Shown in pieces: positions 22,989 to 34,296 of a stretch of 64,000 nucleotides of DNA. The notes under the pieces are model-generated. The model was not told where the DNA came from, did no database searches, and worked only from the letters and a program-made list of their open reading frames with translations. Each line of letters begins with the position of its first letter. Position 1 is the stretch's first letter. The stretch is from Massospora cicadina (lineage: Eukaryota; Entomophthoromycota; Entomophthoromycetes; Entomophthorales; Entomophthoraceae). Both the position numbers and the translations under genes were made by a program. The stretch is taken from positions 1-64,000 of the forward strand of contig JAKSZP010012191.1 of the NCBI GenBank assembly GCA_022478985.1. Reading direction: 5' to 3'.

Positions 22989-24223
22989 TGTCTCTATTCC
23001 TGGATATGGTGGATAAGCCATCTGAACGCGCCCTGCCTGCGTGGTATGAACACCCAACCACGTGTTTGATGGTCATCTTCTCTCTTCTATTTCTCCTAAG
23101 AGAAGTTGCCCGTTTCCTTCCCTCAAAAGGGCATACCAACGTCTACTTTCAACCCGAGCAGTCCGCATCTGAGTTCTGACAGGCCCTCACCCCTGGAGAG
23201 TTGAGCACCTTGCACACCACCTTCTCGCGTGTGAAACTTCAAGCCCAGCTGACCATGGCGTCAGGTGGAACAACCCCCGTGTCACTTCAGATCGCCCAGA
23301 TAGTAACCGCCCTGCCCAGAAACATAGCGGATTGGTTCACTGAGCTACTGGAAACCCAGACGATGCTCCCTCCCACCTTGGAGGAATGTCTTCAACTGGT
23401 TGAGAGAGTGGCTTCACCGAATGACTCCCAAGACGCTGCATGGTCCGCCCTTCTGAACCTGACTCAAGGAAAGATGTCAGTCATGGAGTACGCCCGTGTG
23501 TACCGCCCTTTGGCCAAGGCTGCCAAGGTCACCCCTACCCAGATAGCACGAATGTTCCGCCAGAACCTCCGCCCAGACATCCTTACAGCATTGGCTGCCA
23601 CTCGCCTGGGAGCTACCCTCGATGAGGAGATTTCAATCGAGACCCAGGTTGAGGGCCAACTAGCATTAGTGCAAGCAAAGGCCCATACCGGAGTACAACA
23701 GGGGAAGTTCCGCGGCCGCCGAGCTGAGTCTGAGCCAGTCTCCAACCCCTCGCAGGAGTCCATACAGGGTTCGCCCTCTGGCTCCACCAATGGTGTAAAC
23801 CCTTTGGGAAACCACAGAGAGGGAAACCCTAGTTCCTCCTACAACTTCCGCCTTACTCCAGCGCGCGTTGCTACTATCAATAAAGGAAATACCTCGTCTT
23901 ATCTGTATGTCCCCTATTTGTTACAGCTCTGGGGAAGAAAGAGGGAGGATCAGCTGTGGGCGCTGGTGGACACTGGAGCGGAAGAGAATTACCTAGATCA
24001 CGGGTTAGCAAAAGAAATGAGGCTGGAAATGGAATGGAAGGGAGCCGTGATGCTGGCAGACACCTCAAAAATGGTCAGCAGTTGGAAGATCAAAACCCAG
24101 GTGCTGCTGCGGCAGGGGCCTCACACCTTCCAAGAGTCATTTAGTGCCATTAAAAATCTGCCTCATCCCATAATCCTGGGCATGGAGTGGTGGCACAAGT
24201 ACTCCCCTCAGTTCAAACTGTAG
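22988..24223 (+). pseudogene. Gag-protease ORF of C1
   Basis: One frame from ATG 22988 to TAG 24221, broken only by TGA at 23177-23179. The N-terminal part has a hydrophobic stretch (CLMVIFSLLFLL); the middle resembles a Ty3-type capsid (ADWFTELLE ... MSVMEYARVYRPLA ... MFRQNLRPDI). No CCHC knuckle was seen, as in Tf1. The C-terminal part is an aspartic protease with LVDTGAEENYLDHGLA (about 23965) and the flap-side motif ILGMEWW. Protease would cut Gag-Pol during particle maturation. Confidence 0.85.
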
Positions 24224-25984
24224 GAGTGCCTGGTCATGCTACACCCCAAGAACCAACCCCCAGTAGAACTAGATTTATTCACCACTGGTGGAGGGAAGCC
24301 TGGGGTGAATGCAGTAGTAGGGCTGGAGACGGAGGCGGACATACCCAACGAATTTCGTGCATATGCTCACCTGTTCAAGAAGAACCAAGCTCCCTCTGCC
24401 ACCCCAAACGGTCCTTACCCTTTCACCTTCAAGTTCAAAAAGGATGCAGAATTCCCCAAGGGTTGTCCCGTTTACCCTTTGAACCTTAAGGCGAGGGCGG
24501 CCCTGGAGGTCTATGTCAAGGAAGTGCTGGAGCGCGGGATGATTGTTCCATCCAATTCGCCAGTGGTGTCAACAATACTCCTAGTCCCAAAAGCAAGTGG
24601 CGAGCTTCAGCTGTGTGTGGACTACCGCTGGCTGAACACAATCACTGAGTCCGACCCCTACCCCATCCCTCTGATGGAGACCATCTCTCAGATGATCTCA
24701 GGTAGCCAGGTTTTCACCAAGTTGGACCTGGTTGACGCGTTCAACCAAGTTCCAGTAATCGCCAGACAACAACAATATATGGCTTTTAAGTGCCACCTAG
24801 GAGTTTTTGAGTACAAGGTGATGCCTTTTGGCCTCAAGAACGCCCCAGCAGTATTCCAGCGTACCATAGACAACGCCTTAGGGAACCTGATTGGAAAATG
24901 TTGTGTGGCGTACATGGATGACATACTTGTGTTTTCCAGGACCAAGGAGGACCACAAAGGAGATGTGCTGAGCGTGCTGAAAGCCCTCAGCAAGGCGGAT
25001 CTCCGCTTGAAGCCATCAAAATGTGAGTTCTAAAAGGACTCAGTATCCTTCTTAGGGAATGTAGTCTTCCAAGGGGGAACAGCCATATGCCCGGACAAGC
25101 TGAAGGCAGTAAGGGAGTGGTCGGCCCCTAAGGATAGAACGGGCGTTAGAAGTTTCCTGGGCGTGGTGAACTTCCTAAGGAGGTTCGCAAAAGACCTGTC
25201 CAAGACGGCGGCCCCCCTAACTCGCCTGACAGGGCAGGTCCCGTTCCATTGGGGAAAAGAGGAGGAGACAGCCTTCCAAGCCATCAAGGAGAGTCTCATG
25301 AAGGCACCAGTACTAGCCCATCCCGACGCCAACCGTCCCTTCATAGTGGAGACTGACGCCTCCAACTTTGCAATTGGGGCAGTCCTGCTACAAGAAGGAG
25401 AAGATGGGGTAGACCATCCCGTAAGCTACTTTAGCAGGAAAATGCTGCCCGCTGAGACCAACTACCCCATGTATGACAAGGAGCTCTTAGCGATTGTATC
25501 AGCCTTGGAGGAATGGCAGCACCACTTACTCTACGCCAGACATCCCTTTACTATCAGAACGGACCACAGAGCCCTCAAATTTTACAAGAGCCCAAAGCGC
25601 ATGAACCAGCGCCAGGCCAGATGGCACCTAGAGCTGGCATCTTATGATTTTAGGATTGTGTACAAGCCGGGGGAAAGCAACCTCATCCCAGATCTCTTGA
25701 GCAGGGACCCAGGTAAGTCCTTCCCAAGGGAGGAGCTGGATGCATACAACACCGCCACTATGTTGCCATCAAATGTGTTTGCTGTCATCCAGAATGCCAC
25801 CAAGGAACTGAGGGAAAAGCTCCAGGCTGCCCAGCGAAGCTCAAAGTATGGGACAACATTGTGGAAGGACCTGGAGGAGGGGGTAGAGAACGAGCAACAT
25901 AAGAATTCTGTAAAAGGAAAGGCCTCATTCTCCACAAAGGGCGCCCATGGCTGCCAAACCGCGAGCTCCAGGAGGAGGCGATAA
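24224..25984 (+). pseudogene. RT and RNase H of C1
   Basis: Same frame as gag, entered through TAG 24221-24223. RT: VPKASGELQLCVDYRWLN (the usual K-K-D is changed), DLVDAFNQV, MPFGLKNAPAVFQ, catalytic YMDD at about 24913-24924, then TAA 25031-25033 within the SKCEF stretch. RNase H: ETDASNFAIGAVLL, YDKELLAIV and RTDHRAL. Near 25900 the frame shifts before the integrase. Together the two enzymes copy element RNA to DNA; active-site residues look intact, so this copy died recently relative to Y or E. Confidence 0.9.
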
Positions 25985-27849
25985 GCGCTTTCCACGACCA
26001 CCCCTTGACAGGCCACCCCAGAAATGAGAAAACCATAGAGCTCCTGGCCCAAAGTTACTCCTGGCCGGGGATGACCAGTGCCATAAGGGAGTACATCCAG
26101 AAATGCGTCACTTGTGCCCGTTCCAAGCATGTTAGGCAGAAGCCTTTAGGAAAACTCATGCCCCTCCAGATTGCAGAAATACCATGGTCCTCACTGAGTG
26201 TGGACTTTATAATGGGGCTTCCAAAATCAAAGGGATATGATGCTGTGATGGTGGTGGTAGACAGAATGACCAAATACGCAGAATTCTTTCCTTGTAACTC
26301 CACCATCACAGCAAAGGGCATGGCAGACATCTTTGTTAATGAGTTGTTCGCCCCCCATGGTCTACCGGAGGAGATAGTATCAGATAGAGGCCCACTATTC
26401 ATCGCCTGATTTTGGCAACACCTACTTGAAAATCTTTAGACCAAGCTATGCAGATCCTCAGCTTACCACCCGCAGTCTGATGGCCAGATGGAACGAGTTA
26501 ACCAAGTCCTCGAGCAGTACCTGAGATGCTACATGACTACACAACAGGAAAGCTGGATGGACTGGCTAAGACTAGCCCAATTTGCATATAATAACTTGAC
26601 CCATTCGTCAACAGGAATGTCGCCATTCATGGCAAAATACGGGTTCCACCCAAAGATGATGGAAACCCACCCCAGAGGTCCAAATCCAGCGGCCAATGAC
26701 TTGGCAACGGAAATGAAGGAAAACCTGAAAGCCCTGCATGCGAACTTAGTCAAAGTGATAGATATGCAGAAGAGGAAGGCCGACGCTCACCAATATGAGG
26801 CCCTGGAGCAAAAGGAAGGAGACCTAGTGATGATCAACGTGAAGAACTATTCGGTGCTGGCAAGCTGTAGGAAATTTGGACCAGTTGCTCTGGGCCCATT
26901 CAAAGTCCTCCACCAGGTAAACAAAGTGGCGTACAAGCTTGAGTTCCCCAAGGGATTGTGGGCGCACCCAGTGCTGCATGTCTCGCAACTTAGGAAGTTC
27001 GAAAGCCCTCTCCCAGAGAAACCAGAGCTTGTACACTTGGGAAACCTGGGAGAGGCAGAGTATGAGGTGGAGGAGATCTAGGAGTCAAAAATTTCGTGAA
27101 AAAAGCGTTGGTACCTAGTTAAATGGGTAGGATACCCGGTGGAGGAGTCCACCTGGCAGATGGCTGACAACTGCAGCAACTGCCCACAGAAGGTGGAGGA
27201 GTTCTGGAACTGGAGGGGGCTCTCATCTGGGGAGGGTGATGTAACGGTCAAGGCGTTGCCTGACCACCACATAGCCCTAATCTTCCCTAGGGCGATAGTC
27301 AGGGCCAGGGGAGAGGGGCTCAACCGCTCTGATTATAATAAATGGCAATCTGATGAATCAGATGCCTCAAAATCAGAAGCAATATTGAATCAAAAGGATG
27401 ACAGGGAAGGGAAGCCTCGGAAATGGCGCTCTGGCCAACCAGATGCTGTCAAATCTAATATTGCTAAATTCAGCAATGAGGGATCAGACCCTTGGATGCG
27501 AATTTCTGACCAATTGGAGGCTGAATCCATTGCATTTGGGAGTATTGACAAGGAGGAAAATCCTTACGAATGGCGCTCTGGCCAACCAGATGCCGCCAAA
27601 CGAAATATTCCCAAAAGAGACAATGAACCAATATCAGGGAATATGGGCGAGGGGAATGCCCTGGGCTTTGAGAGCAATTTGAAGCTAAATAATGGATGCA
27701 GAAAAGTTTCTGCAACCCTGAGGGTACCCAGCCCGAGTTTGAGAATGGGCCTTGACGCCAAAATTGAGGGTCTAGATTCTCAAATAGGGCCCACCACCGG
27801 GAAGATGCCCGCGGACTTCGCGGAATCAGGACGCGCTCTTCCCCAATAA
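25900..27849 (+). pseudogene. Integrase, chromodomain and U3-encoded Pol tail of C1
   Basis: HHCC zinc domain (AFHDHPLTGHP ... CVTCARSK, about 25990-26125), DDE residues in SVDFIMGLP (about 26200), VSDRGPLF (about 26383) and DGQMERVNQ (about 26480). Stops: TGA 26407, TAG 26437, TAG 27079, TGA 27097. The chromodomain (EYEVEEI ... YLVKWVGYPVEESTW, 27058-27160) would tether integration to modified histone tails. The frame continues past GEGDV into the LTR and stays open to TAA 27847-27849, adding 202 residues with repeats of W[RQ]SxxxDAxK. Confidence 0.85.
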
Positions 27850-28224
27850 GCTCAGTATAAAGCTGAGCAGGCGAAACTGTCTAGAGCAGTTTTGTCTTCT
27901 ATAAACCTAAATAAAACTTAATAAATTCTAAATTAGTTTTGCACATTTGCAAATCACTTTATTAAGTAATCTGGAATCCACCACATGGACAGCAGTTCAG
28001 ACTTTGACAGGGCCATTCAGTCCCTGTACGCCCTCTCAGGGGTCAGGCCCTCCTCCTGGGCGCCAGCATTGTCCTAACTGTGGTCCAAACCTTTGTGGTA
28101 AAGTGATTTCCGCATAGTCAGCTTCGGGATCTCTCAACTGCAGGTCTATCCTGCCTGTGGGCCCTCACTTGGGCACTCTTGCCTAACTGCTTTGTGGCAG
28201 TTTTCAGAGACCCCATCCGTCACA
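27240..28224 (+). repeat. 3' LTR of C1
   Basis: Aligns end to end with 21981-22964; preceded by the purine tract GGGGAGGGTGA. Differences are dominated by TG-versus-CA pairs at former CpG sites. The leader ORF in this copy is broken at about 28040, where CAGGGGTC has one G fewer than CAGGGGGTC in the 5' LTR. Confidence 0.95.
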
Positions 28225-28768
28225 GTATACTAATCCCATGGACATATAGACATTAAAACGTAATCAATTTCCCGCCCTTGGGTGCAATTTGTATGTTGAT
28301 CTTCGTGATCAGCACAATAGCACTTGTACATGGACCACCTGAATGGGAGTACCTAGTTCTATTGATAGAGGCCTACTGACATCCTGATTAGGGGTATGTC
28401 AATTACTTAAATTGATGCAGGAATTTCAAAGAAGATGTATCTTGTCAGCAGTATGACAAAACTCAAATCAAGAGGATCCTAGGACATTTTTGCATGTTCT
28501 TATTGCGATTTTTGTCCCTAATTTTAAATTTATTTGGGGAAGGGTGACCAGGGGAAAGACACTTCCAATATGTAAATGAAAGGAAAGGAACTAATATCAG
28601 CCAAAAAGAAGGGGGAACCCTAGATAAGCAAAATCTATCTCTTGTTGCCAGCAGGAACGCCAAGAAATAGAAGGGGGTTATGTGTATAGGGTCTTGAGCC
28701 ACTATTGAGCACATATGCAGGAAAGGGTCTGAAGTGATGAACCAAACCAGAAACTAGGATGAGACCAA

Positions 28769-29122
28769 TCAACGGCGACGGGATGGTAGGTACCCAAACA
28801 TCCAAGCTTGAAGGTGGTTCACAAGGTGTGACTGGAACTGGCGTACAGCTTCCTGGAGGGTAGTAGTAGTACCTGAGTTAGCATCCAAGACAACCGTGTG
28901 GATAGTCCACATAGCTATTGCAACCACTAAGGCTTGGAGGGAAGATGATATAGGGAAAATCAAGGACAAGGCGAAGTTGTCCTTAGATAGGCTGAAGGGC
29001 TGTGTCTGATCCTGGCAAAAGAGACGCTGAACCTCACGCCAGATCACTTTTGATGAAGGGCACTCCTCCAGGCGGTGAACCAAAGTTCCATACTGGCCAC
29101 ACATGACACAAGATGAGTGCAA
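28769..29122 (-). pseudogene. LINE ORF2 C-terminal zinc-knuckle region
   Basis: Begins with CVMCGQYGTLVHRLEECPS, the CxxC...H....C knuckle found after RT in many LINE proteins and thought to help RNA or target binding. Open for 117 residues; it follows the RT remnants in the neighbouring frame (29127-29405). Confidence 0.75.
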
Positions 29123-29126
29123 AGCA

Positions 29127-31170
29127 TTAGAGCGCTTGGTGGTACAGTATACCCATTTTGAGCAGTGCTACACATGGGAATGAATATGCAGATGCAAAAG
29201 AGGGTGGTGGGCATACTTCCAAATGGCTTTCTGGGTGTCGAGGGAGTAGGGGATGTCCAACATGTCCAGGTAGTCCACCCTGGCCATGACAGGGGTCCTC
29301 ATGGGTATCACATTGTTCATAATGGCTTGGCTTGTACTTTACTGTGTGAACTGAGGAATAGGACGCCCCCTCTTGGCGGTGTACCCACTGATGCGAATTC
29401 TCCACTCAGCACACCGCATGGAGGGGAGAATTTTTTGAAATGGGGCAACGTCCCATGCGGGACTGCAGCAGAAGGGTGTGAGGCAAGATTCTTTAACAAA
29501 GAATAAAGTGTGTAGGATTGCGAGGTAAGGGCGCGGGAAAAATTGGAGCAGGCTGCGCGTGACTAGTGCTGTGCTGAGAGCATTGGGTTAGTAACTGCTG
29601 TGATCCAGGTGCCAAGGATTTTGGTGGCATGGACCTAAAAGTTGAGCAGGCTTATACCACCACTATAGCGAGGGCCAAGCATGACATCCAGGCGCACTGG
29701 CGGTGGGCGGCCTAACCAAATCCACCCTTGCAGAAAGGCGTATAATGAATTGAAGAAATAGAGGGAAAGGCGATGGAGTGGGCCCCAAACCAAACTTTAG
29801 AAAGGAGCATAGAGTTGGCTAGCACTACCCAGCCTGTAAGGGAGATTTGGCGGGCTCTGAGGGAAACTATGCGTTTTTGTAACGTTGTCCAGGATATGGT
29901 GCTCCATTACCGTAGAGGCACACCATCCCGCCTCTAGCCACACCCACAAATGGCAAACTGGATCTGCGATGTGTCTTGGCACAAAGGGGAGCACAAGTGG
30001 GGTGGTGTGGGTTGGGCAGGGAAAGCAAACCCTGAAACAAGTTGCTGAAGCAGGTAGAAAATGGGGCGCTGGTGACCAGCGAGCTTGGTACTGACCAAGG
30101 AGAATGCTTTCGGTTTTGGAGGCGTTAAGTGCAGCGTTACTTACCCTGGAGTAAACCTGGATAGTAGCTTCAAGTGCGCATGCATCATGATTGTTAGACA
30201 CCCCCACCACACAATCATCAGCAAACGCCAACATCTTGACTGGTGCTTGGCCTTGCACATGGACACCAGTAAGGCTGGCATTTACATTGCGAAGAAGTGG
30301 GTCAATGCTGAAGTTATACAAGAGTGGGCTTAGGGGGTCCCCTTGGCGTAGGCCCATTTGAGATTGAACTACATCCATGAGGAAGCCAGGGCCACGCACA
30401 GCCATTGTGGCAGATTCCGTGAGCAACATCACCCAACTAATGAAAAGATGGGGGAGGTGGAACTTGTGGAGGCAGGCTTTGAAGTTATCCCAGTTGACCC
30501 TATCAAGCTTTCTGTTGGTCTAAAAAAACAAGTGCTCCAGAAGCCGTGGATTGGCGGACGTTGGCTACATTATGTATGTCATCCCAAATAGACCGTTTGG
30601 GAATGAAGCCAAATTGCTCAGGGAAAATGAGCAGAGGCAACTACCCCTAGGCGGTTTGCCATGATTTTATTAAAAAGTTTAGTATCTGTGTTAGTAAGAG
30701 ATATGTGGTGCCAGTTGACCAAGCCCATCTTATCCCCTTTCTTATATAACGCGACCATGTAGGGCTCTTGTCCTCCAGGGAGGAGGCGCGCCTCCATTAG
30801 ACATTGGTTCTTTGTGGCAAGCAGCAAGGAGGAAAAACATTTAAAGTATCTTTTATAAAACTCACAAGGAATACCATCTGGACCTGAGCATTTCCTGTAC
30901 AGTGCACCGCAAATGGCAGACCAGAGTTCATCCTGAGAATTAAATTCATCAACTCCAGATAATGGGAAATGGTGCGGATATGTGCACTTTTGTGAAATTT
31001 GTTAACTTCAGCTGTCTGAACTGCATTGGAGTGATACAATTTGGAGTAGTAATTTTTAACTTTAATTTCCACTTCAGCTGGAGTATCTGCGACGGAATGG
31101 TCTGTCTACCTCACATGTGTGCAGGCCAAGCTCTGTCTTTGTACAAAATTTTTGAAAAAAGTAGGTGAAT
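29127..31170 (-). pseudogene. LINE ORF2 reverse transcriptase
   Basis: Leftwards: VALYKKGDKMGLVNWHHISL and TDTKLFNKIMANRL (30760-30640), matching the RT fingers; then MGLRQGDPLSPLLYNFSID and catalytic FADDCVVGV (about 30345-30210), then VYSRVSNAALNASKTE. Catalytic DD intact, frame broken at about 30618 and 29797. This enzyme primes from nicked target DNA. The SNAxLNxxKTE stretch is typical of fungal LINEs. Confidence 0.85.
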
Positions 31171-31414
31171 CACATGTTACTTGCCGTTGTATTCATTGCA
31201 TTATACTGAATACAAACTCAATGTTTGTGTTGCCTTATCAGTGCGTTGAGGAGAGTGGACACCTCTGCCCACTTATGACCCCAAGCTGGGTGTAGCCTGC
31301 TTCAGGGACATTAGATTCCAGGTGGTCCACTTCTGCCAGCGTGCGCAAAATGGCTGCTGAGGCAGCCTGAGAGTGGCATAATGAAATGTGGCATGCCTGA
31401 AGGATGGTATTTGC

Positions 31415-32300
31415 TTAGAAGGTTGACCAAGTAGATAGTGGGTCTGCACATAATCGTGTGGCAAATTCTGGAGCTGAGGTTTCAGTGTCCACCCATGAGG
31501 AAAACCTGGGCAACGTGATCTCAGCTGAGTGAAGTTTGCACCACTTTGGCATCTGCGCTGCTGGATGTGATAAATAGAAGGAAATCAATACCATCCTGTG
31601 GTCAGATAAATTGAATTTTGTCATCATAAAGTGGGCAATTTAAGACTGAAATTTCAATGGTGTGATAATAAGGTCAATGTATGTCATAGACCTCAGCTGG
31701 CCGTTGTGCACATGGGGACAAGTCATGTTTGTGAGCAGCGGTGCATGATGTGGCAGAGTATCAAACAACCCCAAAGTGGCCTTTAGAACACGAAGTTCTA
31801 CGTGCCCTTGTGAGGGTGTAGGTGATTAGGGACAGCGGTCAGCGGCTGGGTTGGTCCAGAAGTTCATGTCGCGCACCACAAATTGGTCAGGGGGAAGAGG
31901 GAGGGAATTAATGGCTGAGAAGAATTTCCATCAAGTTTGTGCACAGGTTGGGGCATATATGTTAATGGCAGCGTGCACTTCATCATCCCATGAAAAGGAT
32001 ACAATAAGGACATGGCTGCTGAGGTAATAATTGATAAAATGAATTTAAAATTATGGGTTGCTCAAACAAACACCCCTCAGTGTGGTGACCAAAAGGAAAG
32101 GGAAGGGAGGAGCATGGTTGCCCATGTGTCCTCTGCACCTCATAAACACTGGGTTTCCTGAATAGCCAGTATATCCACGGGTAAATTACTTTTTTAAAAA
32201 ACTCAGTTTCCTAGCCCAGGACGGTGAGGCCTTAAGTCCAGCAATGTTCAACATCCCTATAGTAAAGGCTCCTCCCATCGCACCTTAGGTGTGAGGGAAA
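31415..32300 (-). pseudogene. LINE ORF2 endonuclease domain
   Basis: Leftwards from about 32270: NIAGLKASPSWARKL, then DILAIQETQ after a frameshift, then NLSDHRMVLISF at about 31610-31575, the catalytic SDH motif of exonuclease-endonuclease-phosphatase enzymes. Several frameshifts and stops. It would nick the target to start reverse transcription. Confidence 0.7.
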
Positions 32301-32610
32301 GGGCACCCATGCCCTTCAGCTTTTCTTTTTCAGCATGTCTCTGCATGACAGCACGGGTATTCTGTGCTCTGGATTATGGTTCAGTATGGGATGGTTTTGC
32401 TGCGGGGTTGGCATTGACTTTTGCCTTCTGCTTTTTTCCCACTGTGGAACGAATTTTTGGTGTTGTGTGCACATGAATTGCACCATCGCATGATGGGAAA
32501 ATTTTGACAAGGATATTGGTAGGTGACTCAGTTTCAATTGAGGCTTGGTAGCATTGGTCAGGTGAAACTGACTCACTCATTGGGTTGTCAGCTTGGGTGG
32601 CCTAATCTTA

Positions 32611-33683
32611 TTAGTGGAAGGATTCATGAGCCGCTTCTGCAGCAAATGACTTGATGTCCTCCTGGAGCTGGGCAGGCGGGATCATGGATGCAGCTGTGGC
32701 TGCCACCTTGGCTGCCGCTCTGCAGGCCTGCTTGGCCTTCTTATGCTCCTGCGGGGACACAGGATTTACTTGAATGTAGCACCCAGGAACGCCCCATGGG
32801 AAGGCAGCGTCAGTGTCTATTGCTGGTTCATAGTGGGCATCTGCACCGCTCATTGCATCTGGGATAATTTCGTTTTGAGTAATGACCTCCTTGGTGATGC
32901 AGGTATGGGTCTTATGGCCAAAAGCGTGAAAGAAGGTGCAGATAGGAGGAGCGCTATCCAAGGTGACCCATAATGGGTGGAATTCTTGCCCACCAATTTC
33001 CACAAAAGCGGTGTGGGGGATTTGGGTCAAATCTTCTGCTACCCTTGCAGATGAGGTGAGTATAGCAATCACTTTGCCCGTTCACAGGTCCAGCATAGCA
33101 TAAAGTGCTGCATCTCAAAGGATTGAATTTCCTCATATTTGGTTAGCCCAGCCTTGAGGTGGTGCTCCAGCACGGTGCGCTTAATTGTAGGTAAGAAGTC
33201 AAAAGTAACAAAATTTGATTAGATCTAGTCCAGAGAGTGCACTTTATGTCAACTACCTGTTGACCATCTGGGAGGTCCACCACCACCCGCACTTTTGTGG
33301 CTTCATCTGTTGCATTTTTGTTTTTGAACCCAAAATCCAACCAACTGCGGGGCTGGAGTGCGGTGCAATGTACACTGCATTTGGGAAATGTGTGTGTACA
33401 TCTCCACAAAACTTCTCCCAAAGCGCCATTTGTTGTATATCCAGGAAGACTAGCACCCCATGTTCCACTGACAACTGTGGCTGGGAGTGCAGTGTATTAA
33501 TAAACTGGTTGCAGCATGCTTGCCAGGACAAAATTCTAGGGAAATGCTAATCACCGGTTTTTTACTATTGTTTTTATCTAGGCCGCCAGTATCACTGGGG
33601 CGTTTATAAAACTTGTTTGGTGTGGGGCCCACTCCTGTGCCCTTAACTTTGCTCACCCAACTGCCACCCAACATTGGGTGCAC
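32611..33683 (-). pseudogene. LINE ORF1 (nucleic-acid binding), frameshifted
   Basis: Three overlapping open pieces (33450-33683, 33143-33421, 32611-33072) form one frameshifted reading frame. It contains VRVVVDLPDGQQV and a degenerate CCHC knuckle CTFFHAFGHKTHTC (about 32945-32900; second Cys replaced by Phe), then an alanine- and lysine-rich tail. ORF1 proteins coat LINE RNA. Confidence 0.65.
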
Positions 33684-34296
33684 ATTAATGTACTCGATGA
33701 GATTATCAAACTTACCTAGACTTGAATTGACTATGTTGCAAAAGTGTTTTTAATAAGAGAGAAAAGTTTTTGATTTTTGTCCCCAAAATCCTCCTAGTTT
33801 TGTGAGTATTTTTCCACCAATAAACCTAGCAATATGTCTCAGTCAAACCAGCTCAAGGGCTGAACTGAGGTGGAAAATAATATGTTGAAATTGCATGCTT
33901 GAATGTGGCCCGGAGAAGCCCTAGAGGTATAAATAATGATGCCTGGCCTAATGAATGATTATTAAATAAATATCATCTAATAAAAGATATATTATATTTT
34001 ATCTCTTTCCTAGTTTTTATAAGAATCCATTTTTTGGAGAGCGTATCAACAAGCTGGAAGTGCCAAATCCACAGTTTCTACCTTTGCCTGCCTCAGAAGA
34101 AGTTTCTGATTACAAAGGGAAAATTAAGCCCAAAATTGACCAGAAGAGTCAGGGCTATTTTAATACACCTAGTGAGTTTCTGAACAGTCAAAATACCATA
34201 AGCCACTGGCTAAATTGAGGATTTTTTTGCTGAACTTTGTCCCAATTAAACATATAGGAATCTAATTATCAAGCGAGCAATCCTTGGTATTTAACA

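Larger units (their letters stand above)
21981..28224 (+). mobile_element. Chromovirus C1 (Ty3/gypsy, Tf1-like), near-complete
   Basis: LTRs of 984 and 985 bases enclose a leader ORF, gag-protease, RT, RNase H, integrase and chromodomain in one order, mostly in one frame, interrupted by a handful of point stops and one frameshift. It sits in X's 5' LTR: the uninterrupted paralogue at 54600-54720 reads AAGATAATGTCTAATAATATGATGG where C1 intervenes. Its immediate 5-base flanks do not match, so the TSD has decayed. GC content is clearly higher than its surroundings. Confidence 0.95.
28519..33771 (-). mobile_element. LINE (non-LTR retrotransposon) L1
   Basis: About 5.25 kb inserted in X's 5' LTR, flanked by a 12-base duplication GATTTTTGTCCC (28507-28518, 33772-33783). 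Reading leftwards: ORF1 with a decayed zinc knuckle, an apurinic-type endonuclease, RT, and a terminal cysteine-histidine knuckle. The 3' tail (AAATAAATTTAAAATTA, read on the minus strand) is AT-rich rather than pure poly(A). Its machinery may have mobilised the SINEs here, though no shared tail proves it. Confidence 0.9.
21678..34296 (+). repeat. 5' LTR of element X, split by C1 and L1
   Basis: Pieces 21678-21980, 28225-28518 and 33784-34296 align in order with the 3' LTR pieces 48902-48984 and 54431-55454. It starts TGTCAGATTCTGG and ends TTTAACA. Next comes AC and a primer-binding site TGGTGCTCACTC (34299-34310). No conserved protein was seen in it. Confidence 0.85.

Noticed and set aside
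29165..29506. Plus-strand ORF of 113 residues
   Set aside because: It lies opposite the LINE ORF2; a shadow frame.
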